DNA from: Methylobacterium mesophilicum
GTDB lineage: Bacteria > Pseudomonadota > Alphaproteobacteria > Rhizobiales > Beijerinckiaceae
Length of the DNA: 64,000 nt
Direction of reading: 5' to 3'
Assembly: GCF_022179445.1 (NCBI RefSeq)
Contig: NZ_BPQU01000013.1
Span: 85,610-149,609 of the forward strand
Each line of letters starts with the position of its first letter. Position 1 is the first letter of the stretch. This document shows, one piece after another, positions 45,409 to 55,146 of the stretch. The notes under the pieces are model-generated. The model made no database searches. It was given only the letters and a program-made list of their open reading frames with translations, and was not told where the DNA came from. The position numbers and the translations under genes were made by a program.

Positions 45409-47514
45409 GTGGCACAGATCGACCGTAACATTGCCGTGGCGAGCTGGCTCCCGCCGGTCCATCCGGCACAACCGGAGCGGACGGGCCCGACCCGGCCCGA
45501 CACCACCGCCGAGTTCGGCGACCTGTGGCGCATCCTGTGGCGGCGCAAGCGCACGGTGCTGGGGACCGCCCTGGTGCTCGGGCTGCTGGTCCTGGCCTAT
45601 GCCCTGATCACACCGTCCCTCTACACCGCGACCGCGCAGATCCTGATCGACCCCCGCGACCGGCAGGTGGTGCTGAACGACGTCAATCCCGCCGCCCTGT
45701 CGCCGGACGGCGGCATCGCCCAGGTCGAGAGCCAGGTGAAGGTGATCGAATCCGACGCGGTCCTGGGCCGGGCCGTGACGCAGGCACGTTTGGAGAGCGA
45801 GCCCGGGTTCGGCGCGGCTCAGGACGGCCTAATATCCCGCAGTGTCGCGTCGCTGCGCGAGATGGTTCTCGGTCCCAAGGCGGAGCGGCCCGTCGATGCG
45901 CGCGGCCGGGCGCTCGACCAGCTACGGCGCAAGCTCGCCGTCAAGCGCGCCGACAAGGTGTTCGTGATCGACGTGGTCGTCACCACGGTGGATCCGGACC
46001 TGTCGGCCCGGATCGTCAACGCCATCGCGAACGCCTACCTGGTCGATCAGACCGAGGCGCGCTCCGACGCGGCCAAGCGCGCCTCGGGCGACCTGCGCGG
46101 GCGGCTCGACGAATTGCGCAACGCGGTCAACGCCGCCGACAAGAAGCTCGAGGACTACAAGGCCCGCAACGGCCTGATCGCGTCGAGCGGCCGGCTGGTG
46201 AACGAGCAGCAGCTCACCGATTCCAACGCCCGTCTGGTGGCGGCGCGGGCCCGGACCGCCGAGGCGAAGGCGCGCCTGCAGGGTATCAAGGATGCGCGCG
46301 GCCAGGCGATCGGCTCCGGGGCGATGCCGGAGGCCGTCCAGTCCTCGGCGGTCGACCGGCTGCGCGGCCAGTACGCCGAACTTGCCGCCAAGGAAGCGGA
46401 CCTGCGCACCAACCTCGGCGAGCGCCATCCCTACATCGCCGCCGTACGCACGCAGATGCAGGATGTCCGCCGCCTGATCGACGCCGAATTGAACCGCATC
46501 GCCGGAGCCGCCGAGACCGAGTACCAGCGCGCCCAGGCCAACGAGAAGTCGCTCGCGGCCGACCTGGAGCGGCTGCAGCGGCAGTCGGCGGTGACCGCGC
46601 AATCCTCGGTCCAGCTGCGCGAGATGGAGCGGGAGGTCGAGGCGGCCCGCACCGTGTACAACACCTTCCTGGTACGCACCCGCGAGATCAAGGAACAGTC
46701 GGGCATCGACAGCTCGAATGCCCGCATCATCACGTCGGCCCGGCCGCCGCAGGACGCGAGCTGGCCGCCGCGGCTGATCCTGGTCGCCGCTGCGCTGGCG
46801 GGCGGCCTCGGCCTCGGAGCCGGCCTCGCGCTGACCCGGGAATACCTGGAGCCGACGGTGCTGTCGTCGCGTCAGCTGGAGCGGCTGTCGAACGCCCCCG
46901 TCGTCGCGGTGATCCCGAGCGTCCAACCGGGCGGCGCCAGCACGGCGGCCGCGAGCTTCACCCTGGACCACCTCGCCACCACGGCGGGCACGCGCGGCCG
47001 ATCGCTGGCGCTGCTGGTGACGTCGGGCCAGGCCGAGGCGAACGAGCGCAGGGCGGTGATCGCGCTGCTCGCCTCGGTGGCCGTGGCGCGCGGCGACCGC
47101 GTGCTGCTGATCGATGCCGATCTCCGCACCGACAGCGCTGGCACCCCCGGCCTCCTCGACGTGCTGCGCGGTGAGCAGAGCCTCAACGCTGTCACGCAGG
47201 TCGATGCGAAGACCGGCGCCCGGCGGATCGGGCTCGGCGATACCCAGAAGCCGATCCGCGACGCGCTGGTCCCGACCAACATCGAGCGCTTTCTGGCCGG
47301 CGTGAAGGGCCGCTTCGAACTGGTGCTCGTCGATGGCGGCGTTCTCTCCGAGAACCTGCGTCTCGGCCCGATCGCGGCGGCGGCGGACCGGCTGCTGCTG
47401 GTCGTCTGCAACGGCGCCACCCGCCAGCGCGACCTGATCGACCTGGTCGACACCTCGGAAGCCCTGGGCCGGCCCGTCTCCGGCTCCCTGCTGCTCGACC
47501 GGCGCAGCGCGTGA
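45409..47514 (+). CDS. Wzc/GumC-like polysaccharide co-polymerase with degenerate kinase domain
   Basis: 701 residues. The N-terminal Wzz domain has a membrane helix (residues 45-68, VLGTALVLGLLVLAYALI) and YTATAQILIDPRDRQVVLND, then a long coiled coil and a second helix (LILVAAALAGGLGLGAGLAL near 450-470). The C-terminal 190 residues have the fold of bacterial tyrosine kinases, with the A' Walker motif LLIDADLR (565-572), but the Walker A loop reads TSGQAEANERRA (538-549) and lacks the GKT/GKS core. No tyrosine-rich tail follows. It is therefore probably a non-catalytic co-polymerase. Confidence 0.86.
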   Translation: MAQIDRNIAVASWLPPVHPAQPERTGPTRPDTTAEFGDLWRILWRRKRTVLGTALVLGLLVLAYALITPSLYTATAQILIDPRDRQVVLNDVNPAALSPDGGIAQVESQVKVIESDAVLGRAVTQARLESEPGFGAAQDGLISRSVASLREMVLGPKAERPVDARGRALDQLRRKLAVKRADKVFVIDVVVTTVDPDLSARIVNAIANAYLVDQTEARSDAAKRASGDLRGRLDELRNAVNAADKKLEDYKARNGLIASSGRLVNEQQLTDSNARLVAARARTAEAKARLQGIKDARGQAIGSGAMPEAVQSSAVDRLRGQYAELAAKEADLRTNLGERHPYIAAVRTQMQDVRRLIDAELNRIAGAAETEYQRAQANEKSLAADLERLQRQSAVTAQSSVQLREMEREVEAARTVYNTFLVRTREIKEQSGIDSSNARIITSARPPQDASWPPRLILVAAALAGGLGLGAGLALTREYLEPTVLSSRQLERLSNAPVVAVIPSVQPGGASTAAASFTLDHLATTAGTRGRSLALLVTSGQAEANERRAVIALLASVAVARGDRVLLIDADLRTDSAGTPGLLDVLRGEQSLNAVTQVDAKTGARRIGLGDTQKPIRDALVPTNIERFLAGVKGRFELVLVDGGVLSENLRLGPIAAAADRLLLVVCNGATRQRDLIDLVDTSEALGRPVSGSLLLDRRSA

Positions 47515-48815
47515 GCACGGCGCGGCCCGCGGGCTTCGCGCACCGGCAGGCGGCGCGTTCGCGGCCGGAGACGCGCCTGCGCGGCCTGGACCGGCTCGAG
47601 GCGATGGCGTTCGTGCTGCTGACCGTGGTTCTGGTCGGCGTATCGGGCGGCTTGCTCTGGGCGCTCGGCCTCAACTACGACGGCATCAGCGGTTCGGCTC
47701 CCGCGAAGATCCATCCCGCGACCTACATGGTCGTCGCCTTGGTCGGCTGGACGATGCTGCGCGCGGGCAATCCGGTGATCCCGGTGGCGCAGGCCCTCAA
47801 CCGCCGGCCGGCCTGCGTGCTGCTGGCTTTCTGCGGCGTGCTGCTGCTCGGACTGATCGCGGCCCGCGGCGGCACGGGCCTGGCCGGCTCGATCGACACC
47901 TTCGTGCTGGCCGGGCTTGTCCCGATCCTGCTGATGGACCGGGACGAAGCGACGCTTCGGCGGATCGAGACCGTCTTCCACCTGATGATGCTGGCCAACG
48001 CGCTGCTCGGCCTGTTCGAGTTCGCCAGCGGCCAGCGGTTCTTCCCGTTCCGGTTCGACGGCATGGCGTTCGAGACCGACACGCGCTCGGCCGCGCTCCA
48101 GGGTCACCCGCTCGTCAACGCGACGCTCACCGCCTGCTATATCCTGGCGCTCGCCAACGGCGGCGGCCGGCTGAACCCGGCGCTCCGGGCCGGGGTGATC
48201 GCCCTGCAGCTCGTGGCACTGGTGACCTTCGGCGGCCGGTCGGCCACGGTGACGACCCTGGCACTCGGCGGGGCGGTCGGCCTCTTCGCTCTTAATCGGA
48301 CGCTGCGGAGCAACCGCATCCCCCTGATCGGGGCGGCCTGCGCATGTTTCGTGCTGACGGCGCTGCCGGTGATGGTCGCGGTGCTGGCGGCGGTGGGGTT
48401 CTTCGACACGCTGCTCAGCCGTTTCGTCTCGGACGGCGGCAGCGCCCAGGCCCGGGTCGACATGCTGGCGATCTTCGATGCCGTCCCGTTCCGGCAGCTG
48501 CTGCTGGCGCCCGACCTCCTGCAGGTGAGCACCCTGCGGCGGATCTACGGCCTGGAATGGGGCATCGAGAACTCGATCGTCTCCGACGTGCTCTACCACG
48601 GCATCCTGGTGACGACGCTGCTGGTCGTGGCGGTGGGCCTCTACCTCACGGAGATCGCGCGCAACTGCCGACGCGGCGTCTGGCTGCCGATCCTCACCTT
48701 CGTGATCCTGGTCAACACCTTCGAGGGCTTGGCCGGCAAGACCACCATGCTGGCGAAGTTCGCCCTGATGCTGATCGTGCTGTTTCCGCTCAATTCCCTG
48801 CGCACGCGGGCCTGA
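47511..48815 (+). CDS. O-antigen ligase/polymerase-like membrane protein (VpsF-like)
   Basis: 434 residues from a GTG that overlaps the previous stop codon (GTGA), so the two are coupled. About ten hydrophobic segments with the polysaccharide polymerase look: FVLLTVVLVGVSGGLLWALGL, RPACVLLAFCGVLLLGLI and the large periplasmic loop FPFRFDGMAFETDTRSAALQ followed by GHPLVNATLTACY. The style and length match VpsF-type proteins of exopolysaccharide loci. The likely task is polymerisation or ligation of repeat units in the periplasm. Confidence 0.78.
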   Translation: MSTARPAGFAHRQAARSRPETRLRGLDRLEAMAFVLLTVVLVGVSGGLLWALGLNYDGISGSAPAKIHPATYMVVALVGWTMLRAGNPVIPVAQALNRRPACVLLAFCGVLLLGLIAARGGTGLAGSIDTFVLAGLVPILLMDRDEATLRRIETVFHLMMLANALLGLFEFASGQRFFPFRFDGMAFETDTRSAALQGHPLVNATLTACYILALANGGGRLNPALRAGVIALQLVALVTFGGRSATVTTLALGGAVGLFALNRTLRSNRIPLIGAACACFVLTALPVMVAVLAAVGFFDTLLSRFVSDGGSAQARVDMLAIFDAVPFRQLLLAPDLLQVSTLRRIYGLEWGIENSIVSDVLYHGILVTTLLVVAVGLYLTEIARNCRRGVWLPILTFVILVNTFEGLAGKTTMLAKFALMLIVLFPLNSLRTRA

Positions 48816-48822
48816 GGGCCGC

Positions 48823-50067
48823 TCACGGCCGCGCCGTCAGACCCAGTGCGGAGACCAGGGCGGGATCGACGACGTGCGCGTCGTCCATCAGGCCGAGGCC
48901 GTCGAACAGGTTCCAGAACGACCAGCCGAACCCCGCCTGCTCCGCCGCCCGCCGCACGTCGCCGAGATAGGCCGCGCGGTCGGGCGCCCGGGATGCGGTG
49001 TAGCGGGCGTCGGTGCGCACGGCCCCGAACTCGCCCATCAGGATCAGCCGGGCCGGGATCCCGTAGAGGTCGGCCCAGGCCGAGACCGGGGCCAACTCCT
49101 TCGCCAGATAAGCCGGTCCCGGCTCGGCCGCGAAGTAATCGCGCAGCTTCGCCTCGATCACCGTGCGGTCCCGGGCCTTCTCGGCTTCCGGGACCGCGCG
49201 GTCGGCAGCCATGCGGGCCCGGACCGCCGCCAGGGTTTCGGGCTGGCGCCCCGGAGCCCCGGGCCAGGGCACGGCGTTCAGCCAGCGATAGAACGGCTCT
49301 TCGGTGAGCCAGGTCGCGCCCTGGTGGGAGAACAGGTACGGCTCGTAGAAGTGGAAGGTGTAGAGCAGCGGCGCGAACCGGGCGAGGGATTCCGGGTCGA
49401 GGACCGACAGCCCGGAGACGAGGCTGCCGCAGGCGCCGGTCGCCACAAGGGTGAGCCCCGGCGCGGCGCCCCGGGCTGCGGTGAGGAGCGCGGCCTGGAC
49501 CCGGTTCCAGGCCTCGGCCCCACAGCCTTGCGGCGGCTCGTTAACCGGCTCCAGGGCTACCCGCCCGATACCCTTCCGGACGCAGAGTCGGGCGAGGTCC
49601 ACGATCAGCTCGCGATAGGCGGGGAACAGCGGCGCCCGGTCCGATCCGTAGAACGCGTCGGGCGTGTAATGATGCGTGGCGGCATTCGCCTGCACGTTGA
49701 CGAGGACGCGCATCCCGGCAGCCAGCACGTCGTCGATCGCGGCCGAGAGCATGGCCATGAGGTCGGCTCGGCGCCCGCCCGTGAACGCCACGAACGGTCC
49801 GGGATCCAGGGGAAGCCGCGCGAAATCGAAGCCCAGCCCGGCCAGCCGGCGCAGGTCGTCGCGGGTCGGGGTCGGGCGGTCGGCCTGGAACGGCGGCCAC
49901 GCGTAATCGATGCGCGGCGCCGGGAACTCCGTGGTCAGCGAGAACCAGGGCCACAGGGCGATGCCACGGCGCAGCGGAAGCGGCTCGGCTACGGCGGCGG
50001 CCGGGAGCGCACCGGCGCCGGCCACCGCGAGGCCGCCGGCCAGCACCGAACGCCGGTTCGCGCTCAC
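48823..50067 (-). CDS. Tat-exported GH5 family glycoside hydrolase
   Basis: 414 residues. The N-terminus SANRRSVLAGGLAVAGAGAL is a twin-arginine type signal. The GH5 fold is shown by RRGIALWPWF, FDFARLPLDP, VLVNVQANAA, the acid/base Glu177 in ALEPVNEPP, TFHFYEP and the nucleophile Glu346 in LILMGEFGAV. A periplasmic endoglycanase beside polymer genes is usual in exopolysaccharide loci and probably trims or frees the chain. It overlaps the upstream glycosyltransferase gene by 4 bp. Confidence 0.85.
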   Translation of the reverse strand: MSANRRSVLAGGLAVAGAGALPAAAVAEPLPLRRGIALWPWFSLTTEFPAPRIDYAWPPFQADRPTPTRDDLRRLAGLGFDFARLPLDPGPFVAFTGGRRADLMAMLSAAIDDVLAAGMRVLVNVQANAATHHYTPDAFYGSDRAPLFPAYRELIVDLARLCVRKGIGRVALEPVNEPPQGCGAEAWNRVQAALLTAARGAAPGLTLVATGACGSLVSGLSVLDPESLARFAPLLYTFHFYEPYLFSHQGATWLTEEPFYRWLNAVPWPGAPGRQPETLAAVRARMAADRAVPEAEKARDRTVIEAKLRDYFAAEPGPAYLAKELAPVSAWADLYGIPARLILMGEFGAVRTDARYTASRAPDRAAYLGDVRRAAEQAGFGWSFWNLFDGLGLMDDAHVVDPALVSALGLTARP

Positions 50068-51245
50068 ATGTCGGTCCCGGCCGTGACGCGGGCGGGGCTC
50101 GCGTGGGTCCGGATGGGCGATGCGGCGAGTGCCGGGTAGCCGCCGACCCGCCGCAGCTCGCCTTCGTAGGCTGCCAACACGTCGTCCCAGCGGAAGCTTT
50201 CGGCACGCGCCCGCGCCGCCGCACCGGCCGCCGCGACCGCATCGTCGTCGGCGATCACGCGCTCGATCGCAGCGGCGCAGCTGTTGCCGTCCGTGAAGTA
50301 GAATTGGCCGTCGCCCGCAGTGTGGCGGTTGAACGGATTGTCGTGGGCGATCACCGCGTTGCCGGCCCAGAGCGCCTCGACCAGCGATGGGTTGGTGCCG
50401 CCGACCGTGTGGCCGTGAAGGTAGGCGCGGGCGTGGACCCGGAGGCTCTGGACCAGCTCCGGCTCATAGATCGCTCCCGGCATCAGCACCTCCAGTCCCG
50501 CGGCGTCCTCGACCGCACGGTGATAGGCGTTGCCGACCTTCAACGTTCCGAGCACCACCAGCCGCATGCCCCGCGGCTTGCGTGAGAACGCCTCGACGAG
50601 CGTCAGGATGTTGTTGTCGGGCTCGATGCGGGCGATCGACACGAGATAGCGGCCCGCCGTGAGACCGAGCGGGGGTGGGCCGAGATCCGCCGGCGGCGGG
50701 TCGCCTCCGTAAGGAATCGTCGCGATGGCGCGTCGCGGGCGGCGCCGGGCGAGATGGTCCGCAATCGCCGGATGGTCGGCCACGAGCCGCTGCGATGACC
50801 AGGCCGCGATCCACTCGCTCAGGTAGAAGAACGTCCGGACCGGCAGCGACCATTTCGGCCTGCGCCACTCGATCCCGTCCATGTTGGTGAGGATCCGGCC
50901 GCCGCGCGCCCAGAGGTAAGGCAGGAACGCCGCGCCGTTGTAGCCGAGCACGAGGCAGACGCCGCCCCGCGTCGCCGCGTCCTTCACGCAGACCGCATCG
51001 AAGGCGAGCGTCGCGGCCGGGCCGCGCAAGGCGACCTCCACGGTGATGAGTTCGATGCCGTTCCAGGTTCGGGTCGCGATTCGCTCCCGCACCCGGTCGA
51101 CCTCCGCTTGGCAATACACGGCCACCCGCCAGCCGCGACCCGCCAGATAGAACGCGAGACGTTCCGCGAAAGTCTCGAAGCCGCCATGGGCGGCCGGAAT
51201 GCCGCGTGTCCCAAGAATAAGTAGTGTGGGCACATCGACGGGCAC
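50064..51245 (-). CDS. GT4-type glycosyltransferase (DUF1972 N-terminal domain)
   Basis: 393 residues. LLILGTRGIPAAHGGFETFAER and VLGYNGAAFLPYLWARGGRI are typical of the DUF1972/rhamnosyltransferase-like N-terminal domain. The GT4 donor domain follows with SIARIEPDNNILTLVEAFS and the YLHGHTVGGTNPSLVEALWAG site, with an E in SLVEALW. The family is common in exopolysaccharide clusters. It shares a 108-bp divergent promoter region with the next GT gene. Confidence 0.87.
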   Translation of the reverse strand: MPVDVPTLLILGTRGIPAAHGGFETFAERLAFYLAGRGWRVAVYCQAEVDRVRERIATRTWNGIELITVEVALRGPAATLAFDAVCVKDAATRGGVCLVLGYNGAAFLPYLWARGGRILTNMDGIEWRRPKWSLPVRTFFYLSEWIAAWSSQRLVADHPAIADHLARRRPRRAIATIPYGGDPPPADLGPPPLGLTAGRYLVSIARIEPDNNILTLVEAFSRKPRGMRLVVLGTLKVGNAYHRAVEDAAGLEVLMPGAIYEPELVQSLRVHARAYLHGHTVGGTNPSLVEALWAGNAVIAHDNPFNRHTAGDGQFYFTDGNSCAAAIERVIADDDAVAAAGAAARARAESFRWDDVLAAYEGELRRVGGYPALAASPIRTHASPARVTAGTDM

Positions 51246-51353
51246 GGCTCTTCCTTTCTTGTCAGCGACTCATATTGTACGGAGATAGGAATAACGGTCG
51301 CCTAAACAGGCGATACAACTCACAGTTGTTATAGACTGACAAGTATTCATCTT

Positions 51354-52700
51354 ATGGTAGACAGTTCGATACTCACGACATCGTCTAGCCCAGTTGGCGC
51401 CCACAGCGCATCGCGTCCGTTGGCTTTTGGGCTGGAGACCCTGCAGCGTGGTGGGTTCGCCGCCGAGCCGGGCGCCGCCGGGACGACGGGCCGGTTCACC
51501 TTCGGCCGGGCCCGTGGCGATGTGCCGGTCACGCGCATCACCTGTGTCCACCAGGGTTTCGAACTCTACGGGTCCGATCGCTGCTTCATCGAGACGGTGC
51601 GGACCATCCGGGCCGCCCATCCGACCGCGCGGATCGACGTGGTTCTGCCCCGTCGCGGCCCGATCGTCGCGGCGCTCGAGCCCTATGCCAGCGCCATCGT
51701 GATCGAGCCCCTGTGGATCCTGCGACGCAAGAACCTCGCCCGGCTCGCGACGCTGGGGATGATGGCGCTGCCCTTCGCGGTGGCCCGGGCGCTCCGGCGC
51801 ATCCGCGACAGCGACCTCGTCTACGTCAACACGACCGTGGTGGCCGACTATCTGCTGGCTGCCCGCCTGCTGCCGGGGCGCAGCATCGTGCACGTGCACG
51901 AGATCCCGGAAGGCGCCGTGTTGAAGGTCCTGCGCGGGCTGATCCGCTGGAGCGGGGCCAACGTGGTGTTCAATTCGCGCGCCACCGAGCGCGCCTACGC
52001 GCTGCCCCCGGAGGCCACGGCCCGGGTCGTCTATAACGGCATCGCGGGCCCGACCGAGCCGAACGACCGGGATTACGACGGCACGCGCCCGCTGCGGGTG
52101 CTGATGCTCGGCCGGATCAGCCGGATCAAGGGGCAGGACGTCCTGGTCGAGGCGCTGGCCTCCCTGCCGGAATCCGTCCGCAGCCGGATCGAATTACGGA
52201 TCGTCGGCAGCGCCTTCGAGGATGCCGCGCGCGAGGAAGCCCTCGCCGCCCGGATCGCCGAGACCGGTCTGTCGAAGCAGGTCACGCTCCAGCCGTTCGT
52301 CGACGATCCGTCCGCGCTGTACCGCTGGGCCGACGTGGTGACGATGCCGTCGCAGCGGCCGGAATCCCTGGGCCGGGTCGCGATCGAGGCGATGTCCTAC
52401 GGGGTGCCGCCGCTGGTGACCGACATCGGCGGACTCCCCGAGGTGGTAGCCGACGGCAAGACCGGGTGGATCGTCCCGCCGGGCGGCCCACAGCCGATCG
52501 CCGACGTGCTGGGCCGCATCGCCACCGATCCGGCCAGCTGGCGCGGCTTCGGCGCCGCGGCGCGGGTGCGCTACGAGACCCTGTTCTCGGAAGCCTCGGC
52601 GGCCGATGGGATCAACGGCATGGTCCGGGCGACCCTGCGGGGCGCGTTCAGCGCCGAGAAGGCGGTGACGGCGGAACAGACCGCGCGCCCGACGGTGTGA
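51354..52700 (+). CDS. GT4 family glycosyltransferase
   Basis: 448 residues from the ATG at 51354; the catalytic domain only begins near residue 60 (RITCVHQGFELYGSDRCF), so a later start is possible. The Rossmann GT-B fold is shown by VLMLGRISRIKGQDVLVEAL, IVGSAFEDAAREEAL and the donor site SQRPESLGRVAIEAMSYGVPPLV, with an E-x7-E arrangement. It acts in the cytoplasm on lipid-linked intermediates. Divergent from the DUF1972 GT gene. Confidence 0.85.
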   Translation: MVDSSILTTSSSPVGAHSASRPLAFGLETLQRGGFAAEPGAAGTTGRFTFGRARGDVPVTRITCVHQGFELYGSDRCFIETVRTIRAAHPTARIDVVLPRRGPIVAALEPYASAIVIEPLWILRRKNLARLATLGMMALPFAVARALRRIRDSDLVYVNTTVVADYLLAARLLPGRSIVHVHEIPEGAVLKVLRGLIRWSGANVVFNSRATERAYALPPEATARVVYNGIAGPTEPNDRDYDGTRPLRVLMLGRISRIKGQDVLVEALASLPESVRSRIELRIVGSAFEDAAREEALAARIAETGLSKQVTLQPFVDDPSALYRWADVVTMPSQRPESLGRVAIEAMSYGVPPLVTDIGGLPEVVADGKTGWIVPPGGPQPIADVLGRIATDPASWRGFGAAARVRYETLFSEASAADGINGMVRATLRGAFSAEKAVTAEQTARPTV

Positions 52701-52978
52701 TCGGAAGCCGCGGGCTCAAGCGCTCGGCGGCGGATACCCGGGCCGGACCAGCGATCATCAGTCGCGACCGATCTCCGGTGGACAATCGACGCGACAGTCA
52801 GATTCGGTAAGTACCAGTCGTCGATAATGGTCGACGGGCAGAACGTACGCGTTTTGGCGAAGCTCGAAGCGTCGGATCGGGAGCGGCCATCCGCATCGTC
52901 CGGGCGTCGGACATCGCAAGGTAGAGTCGGCGGTCCCCGTCGGCGAGCAAACCGGACCGGCGGAGGGAACGCCTCGTC
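52701..52978. other. Intergenic gap before the desaturase gene
   Basis: 278 bp with no gene; an ATG-led frame starting at 52827 looks like a shadow. No clear terminator or operator. Confidence 0.35.
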
Positions 52979-53968
52979 ATGGATGTCGTCGGCTTCATCA
53001 CGCAGATCGTCGACAGGGTCTCCGCAGAGAACCTCGTCGCCGCGGGCCTGCTGTTCGCGACCGCGTTCGGCTGCGCGCTGATCGCCTACCTGCGGACGGC
53101 CGAACGCTATTCGTTCGCCGAGTTCTTCGAATTCGTGCTGCCGCACGAAGTGATGACTCATCCTTCGGCCCGGGCCGACCTGCTGTTCTACATCACCCGC
53201 AAGGCGATCATGCCGTTCCTGCTGATCCCGGCCGGGGTGACCTTCGTGGTGGCGGTGGGCTACGCGACCAACCGGGTGCTGGGCACCGTCTTCGGGATCG
53301 ACCAGCCGGTCTTCGGCGATCCCGGGCCGGTGACCGTGGTGCTGTTCACCCTCACGATGCTGCTGGCCTACGACTTGTCCTACTACCTCTACCACACGGC
53401 CCAGCACCGCTACCCGTTCCTGTGGGAGCTTCATAAGGTCCACCACTCCGCCGAGGTGATGGTCGGCATCACCAAGGACCGGGTCCACCCGCTCGACGAG
53501 CTGATGAACCGCGCCTGGGACGGGGTGATCCCCGGGATCTGCTTCGGGATCTGGAGCCTGCTCGCGCTCAACCCGGTCGAGCTGACGGTGTTCGGGATCA
53601 ACGTCTACATCATGCGCAACATCCTGATGATGGACTTCGTACGGCACACGCATTTCAAGATCTCGTTCGGCCGGCTCAACGCGGTCATCCTCTGCCCGCA
53701 CTGGCACCAGCTCCACCACTCGACCGCGCCCCAGCATTACGACAAGAATTTCGGGTTGCTGTTCTCGTTCTGGGACCGTCTGTTCGGGACCCTTCACGTC
53801 CCGGATCCGAACGAGGATTTCACCTTCGGCCTCGTCGATCGGGATGTCGCCGACTATCAATCCCTGTCGGGGCTCTACGTGCTGCCGTTGAAAAAGATGG
53901 GCCGGCGGATCGTGCGGCAGGTGCGGCGCCTGCGCGGAATTCCGGCTCAGCCTCGCTCGGGCGCTTGA
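52979..53968 (+). CDS. Sterol desaturase/fatty acid hydroxylase family protein
   Basis: 329 residues, start ATG with CGGAGGGA upstream. Five to six hydrophobic segments frame the iron-binding histidine clusters: HTAQHRYPFLWELHKVHHS (H-x3-H and H-x2-HH) and HWHQLHHST near the C-terminus, plus VRHTHFK. The family uses a di-iron centre and O2 to hydroxylate or desaturate lipids. In an exopolysaccharide island it may modify a lipid carrier or an acyl group. It runs directly into the CelD-type gene (2 bp apart). Confidence 0.85.
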   Translation: MDVVGFITQIVDRVSAENLVAAGLLFATAFGCALIAYLRTAERYSFAEFFEFVLPHEVMTHPSARADLLFYITRKAIMPFLLIPAGVTFVVAVGYATNRVLGTVFGIDQPVFGDPGPVTVVLFTLTMLLAYDLSYYLYHTAQHRYPFLWELHKVHHSAEVMVGITKDRVHPLDELMNRAWDGVIPGICFGIWSLLALNPVELTVFGINVYIMRNILMMDFVRHTHFKISFGRLNAVILCPHWHQLHHSTAPQHYDKNFGLLFSFWDRLFGTLHVPDPNEDFTFGLVDRDVADYQSLSGLYVLPLKKMGRRIVRQVRRLRGIPAQPRSGA

Positions 53969-53970
53969 CC

Positions 53971-55095
53971 ATGTCTCCTGAACGTTTCGAGATCGTCCGC
54001 ACCACCGACCGCCTCGCGGCCGTCGGACCGGCCTGGACCGACCTGTGGACCCGCAGCAATGCCCTGGTGTTCCAGAGCCATGCCTGGATCTCGGCCTGGT
54101 GGGCGAGCGCCCCCGACCGCGATCGCCGGGCGCTGGCGATCGTGCTGGCGTGGCGGGGCGAGACCCTGGTCGGCGTGCTTCCGCTCGCCACGGTGCGGCG
54201 GAAAGGGTTTCGCGTGCTCGAATGGGCCGCCAAGGATTGCTCCGACTTCGGCGACGCCGTGCTGGCCGACCGCACGAATGCTGGGCTGGTGTGCCGGATG
54301 TGGCGGCAGGCCAGCCGCGAGGGCGGCTTCGATCTGGCCTATCTCAACCGCCTCCTGCCCGACGCCGCCGCGCGGGCGCTGCTCGCCCCCGCCACAGGCG
54401 GCGTCCGGCTGCGGCTGAACCACCGCGACGAGGCGAACTGGCGGGTGCGCGGCCCCTGGCCGACCGGGCAAGCCTGGTTCGACGCACAGTCGAAGAAGAC
54501 CCGCCAGAACTACCGCCGCGGCCAGAAGAGCATGGGCGAGCACGGGCCGCTGACGTTCCGGCTGCTCGGCCCCGAGGAGCCGCTCGGGCCGGTTCTCGAC
54601 AGGCTGACCCAGTTCAAGCGGGCTTGGCTGGCGACTCACGACCTGCCGTCCACGGCGTTCTACGACGAGGGCTCGCAGGCCTTGCCCGCGATGGTCCAGG
54701 TGCTGGCCGCGACCGGGCTGCTGCACGCCTTCGTGCTTGAATGCGGCGGCGCCGTCGTCGCCGTCTCGATCAACTTCGTCCAGGCCGGGACGATGATGGC
54801 GTTCGTCACCACCTACGATCCGGCCTTCGAGCGCGGCTCGCCCGGCATGGTCCTGATGATGGACTACATCATGTGGTCGATCGACCGTGGGCTGCACACG
54901 GTCGACTTCCTGTGCGGCGACGAGGGCTTCAAGGGCCGTTTCGGCACCCAATCCCTGACCCTGGCCTCGATGATGGGCGGGCGCACCCCCCAGGGCGCGG
55001 CCGCGCATCTCGTCGACCGCACCCGCCACGCATTGCAGCAGCGCTTCGGCAAGGACGGCGCCGCGGAAGCGCCGCCGACCGAGGCCGCGGCGTGA
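53971..55095 (+). CDS. CelD/BcsL-type GNAT acyltransferase
   Basis: 374 residues from the ATG at 53971 (a TTG two codons earlier overlaps the previous stop). The GNAT-like C-terminal part has HAFVLECGGAVVAVSINFV, FVTTYDPAFERGSPGMVL and GLHTVDFLCGDEGFKGRFG, which fit the acetyltransferase domain linked with cellulose synthesis (BcsL/CelD). The N-terminal part carries RSNALVFQSHAWISAWWASA. It likely acylates a sugar residue or lipid intermediate. It is coupled to the hydroxylase gene. Confidence 0.83.
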   Translation: MSPERFEIVRTTDRLAAVGPAWTDLWTRSNALVFQSHAWISAWWASAPDRDRRALAIVLAWRGETLVGVLPLATVRRKGFRVLEWAAKDCSDFGDAVLADRTNAGLVCRMWRQASREGGFDLAYLNRLLPDAAARALLAPATGGVRLRLNHRDEANWRVRGPWPTGQAWFDAQSKKTRQNYRRGQKSMGEHGPLTFRLLGPEEPLGPVLDRLTQFKRAWLATHDLPSTAFYDEGSQALPAMVQVLAATGLLHAFVLECGGAVVAVSINFVQAGTMMAFVTTYDPAFERGSPGMVLMMDYIMWSIDRGLHTVDFLCGDEGFKGRFGTQSLTLASMMGGRTPQGAAAHLVDRTRHALQQRFGKDGAAEAPPTEAAA

Positions 55096-55146
55096 CGCGC
55101 TGAGGATCTCCGGACATCGCGCGCTCGGCGCGGGCGCGCGGTCGAA

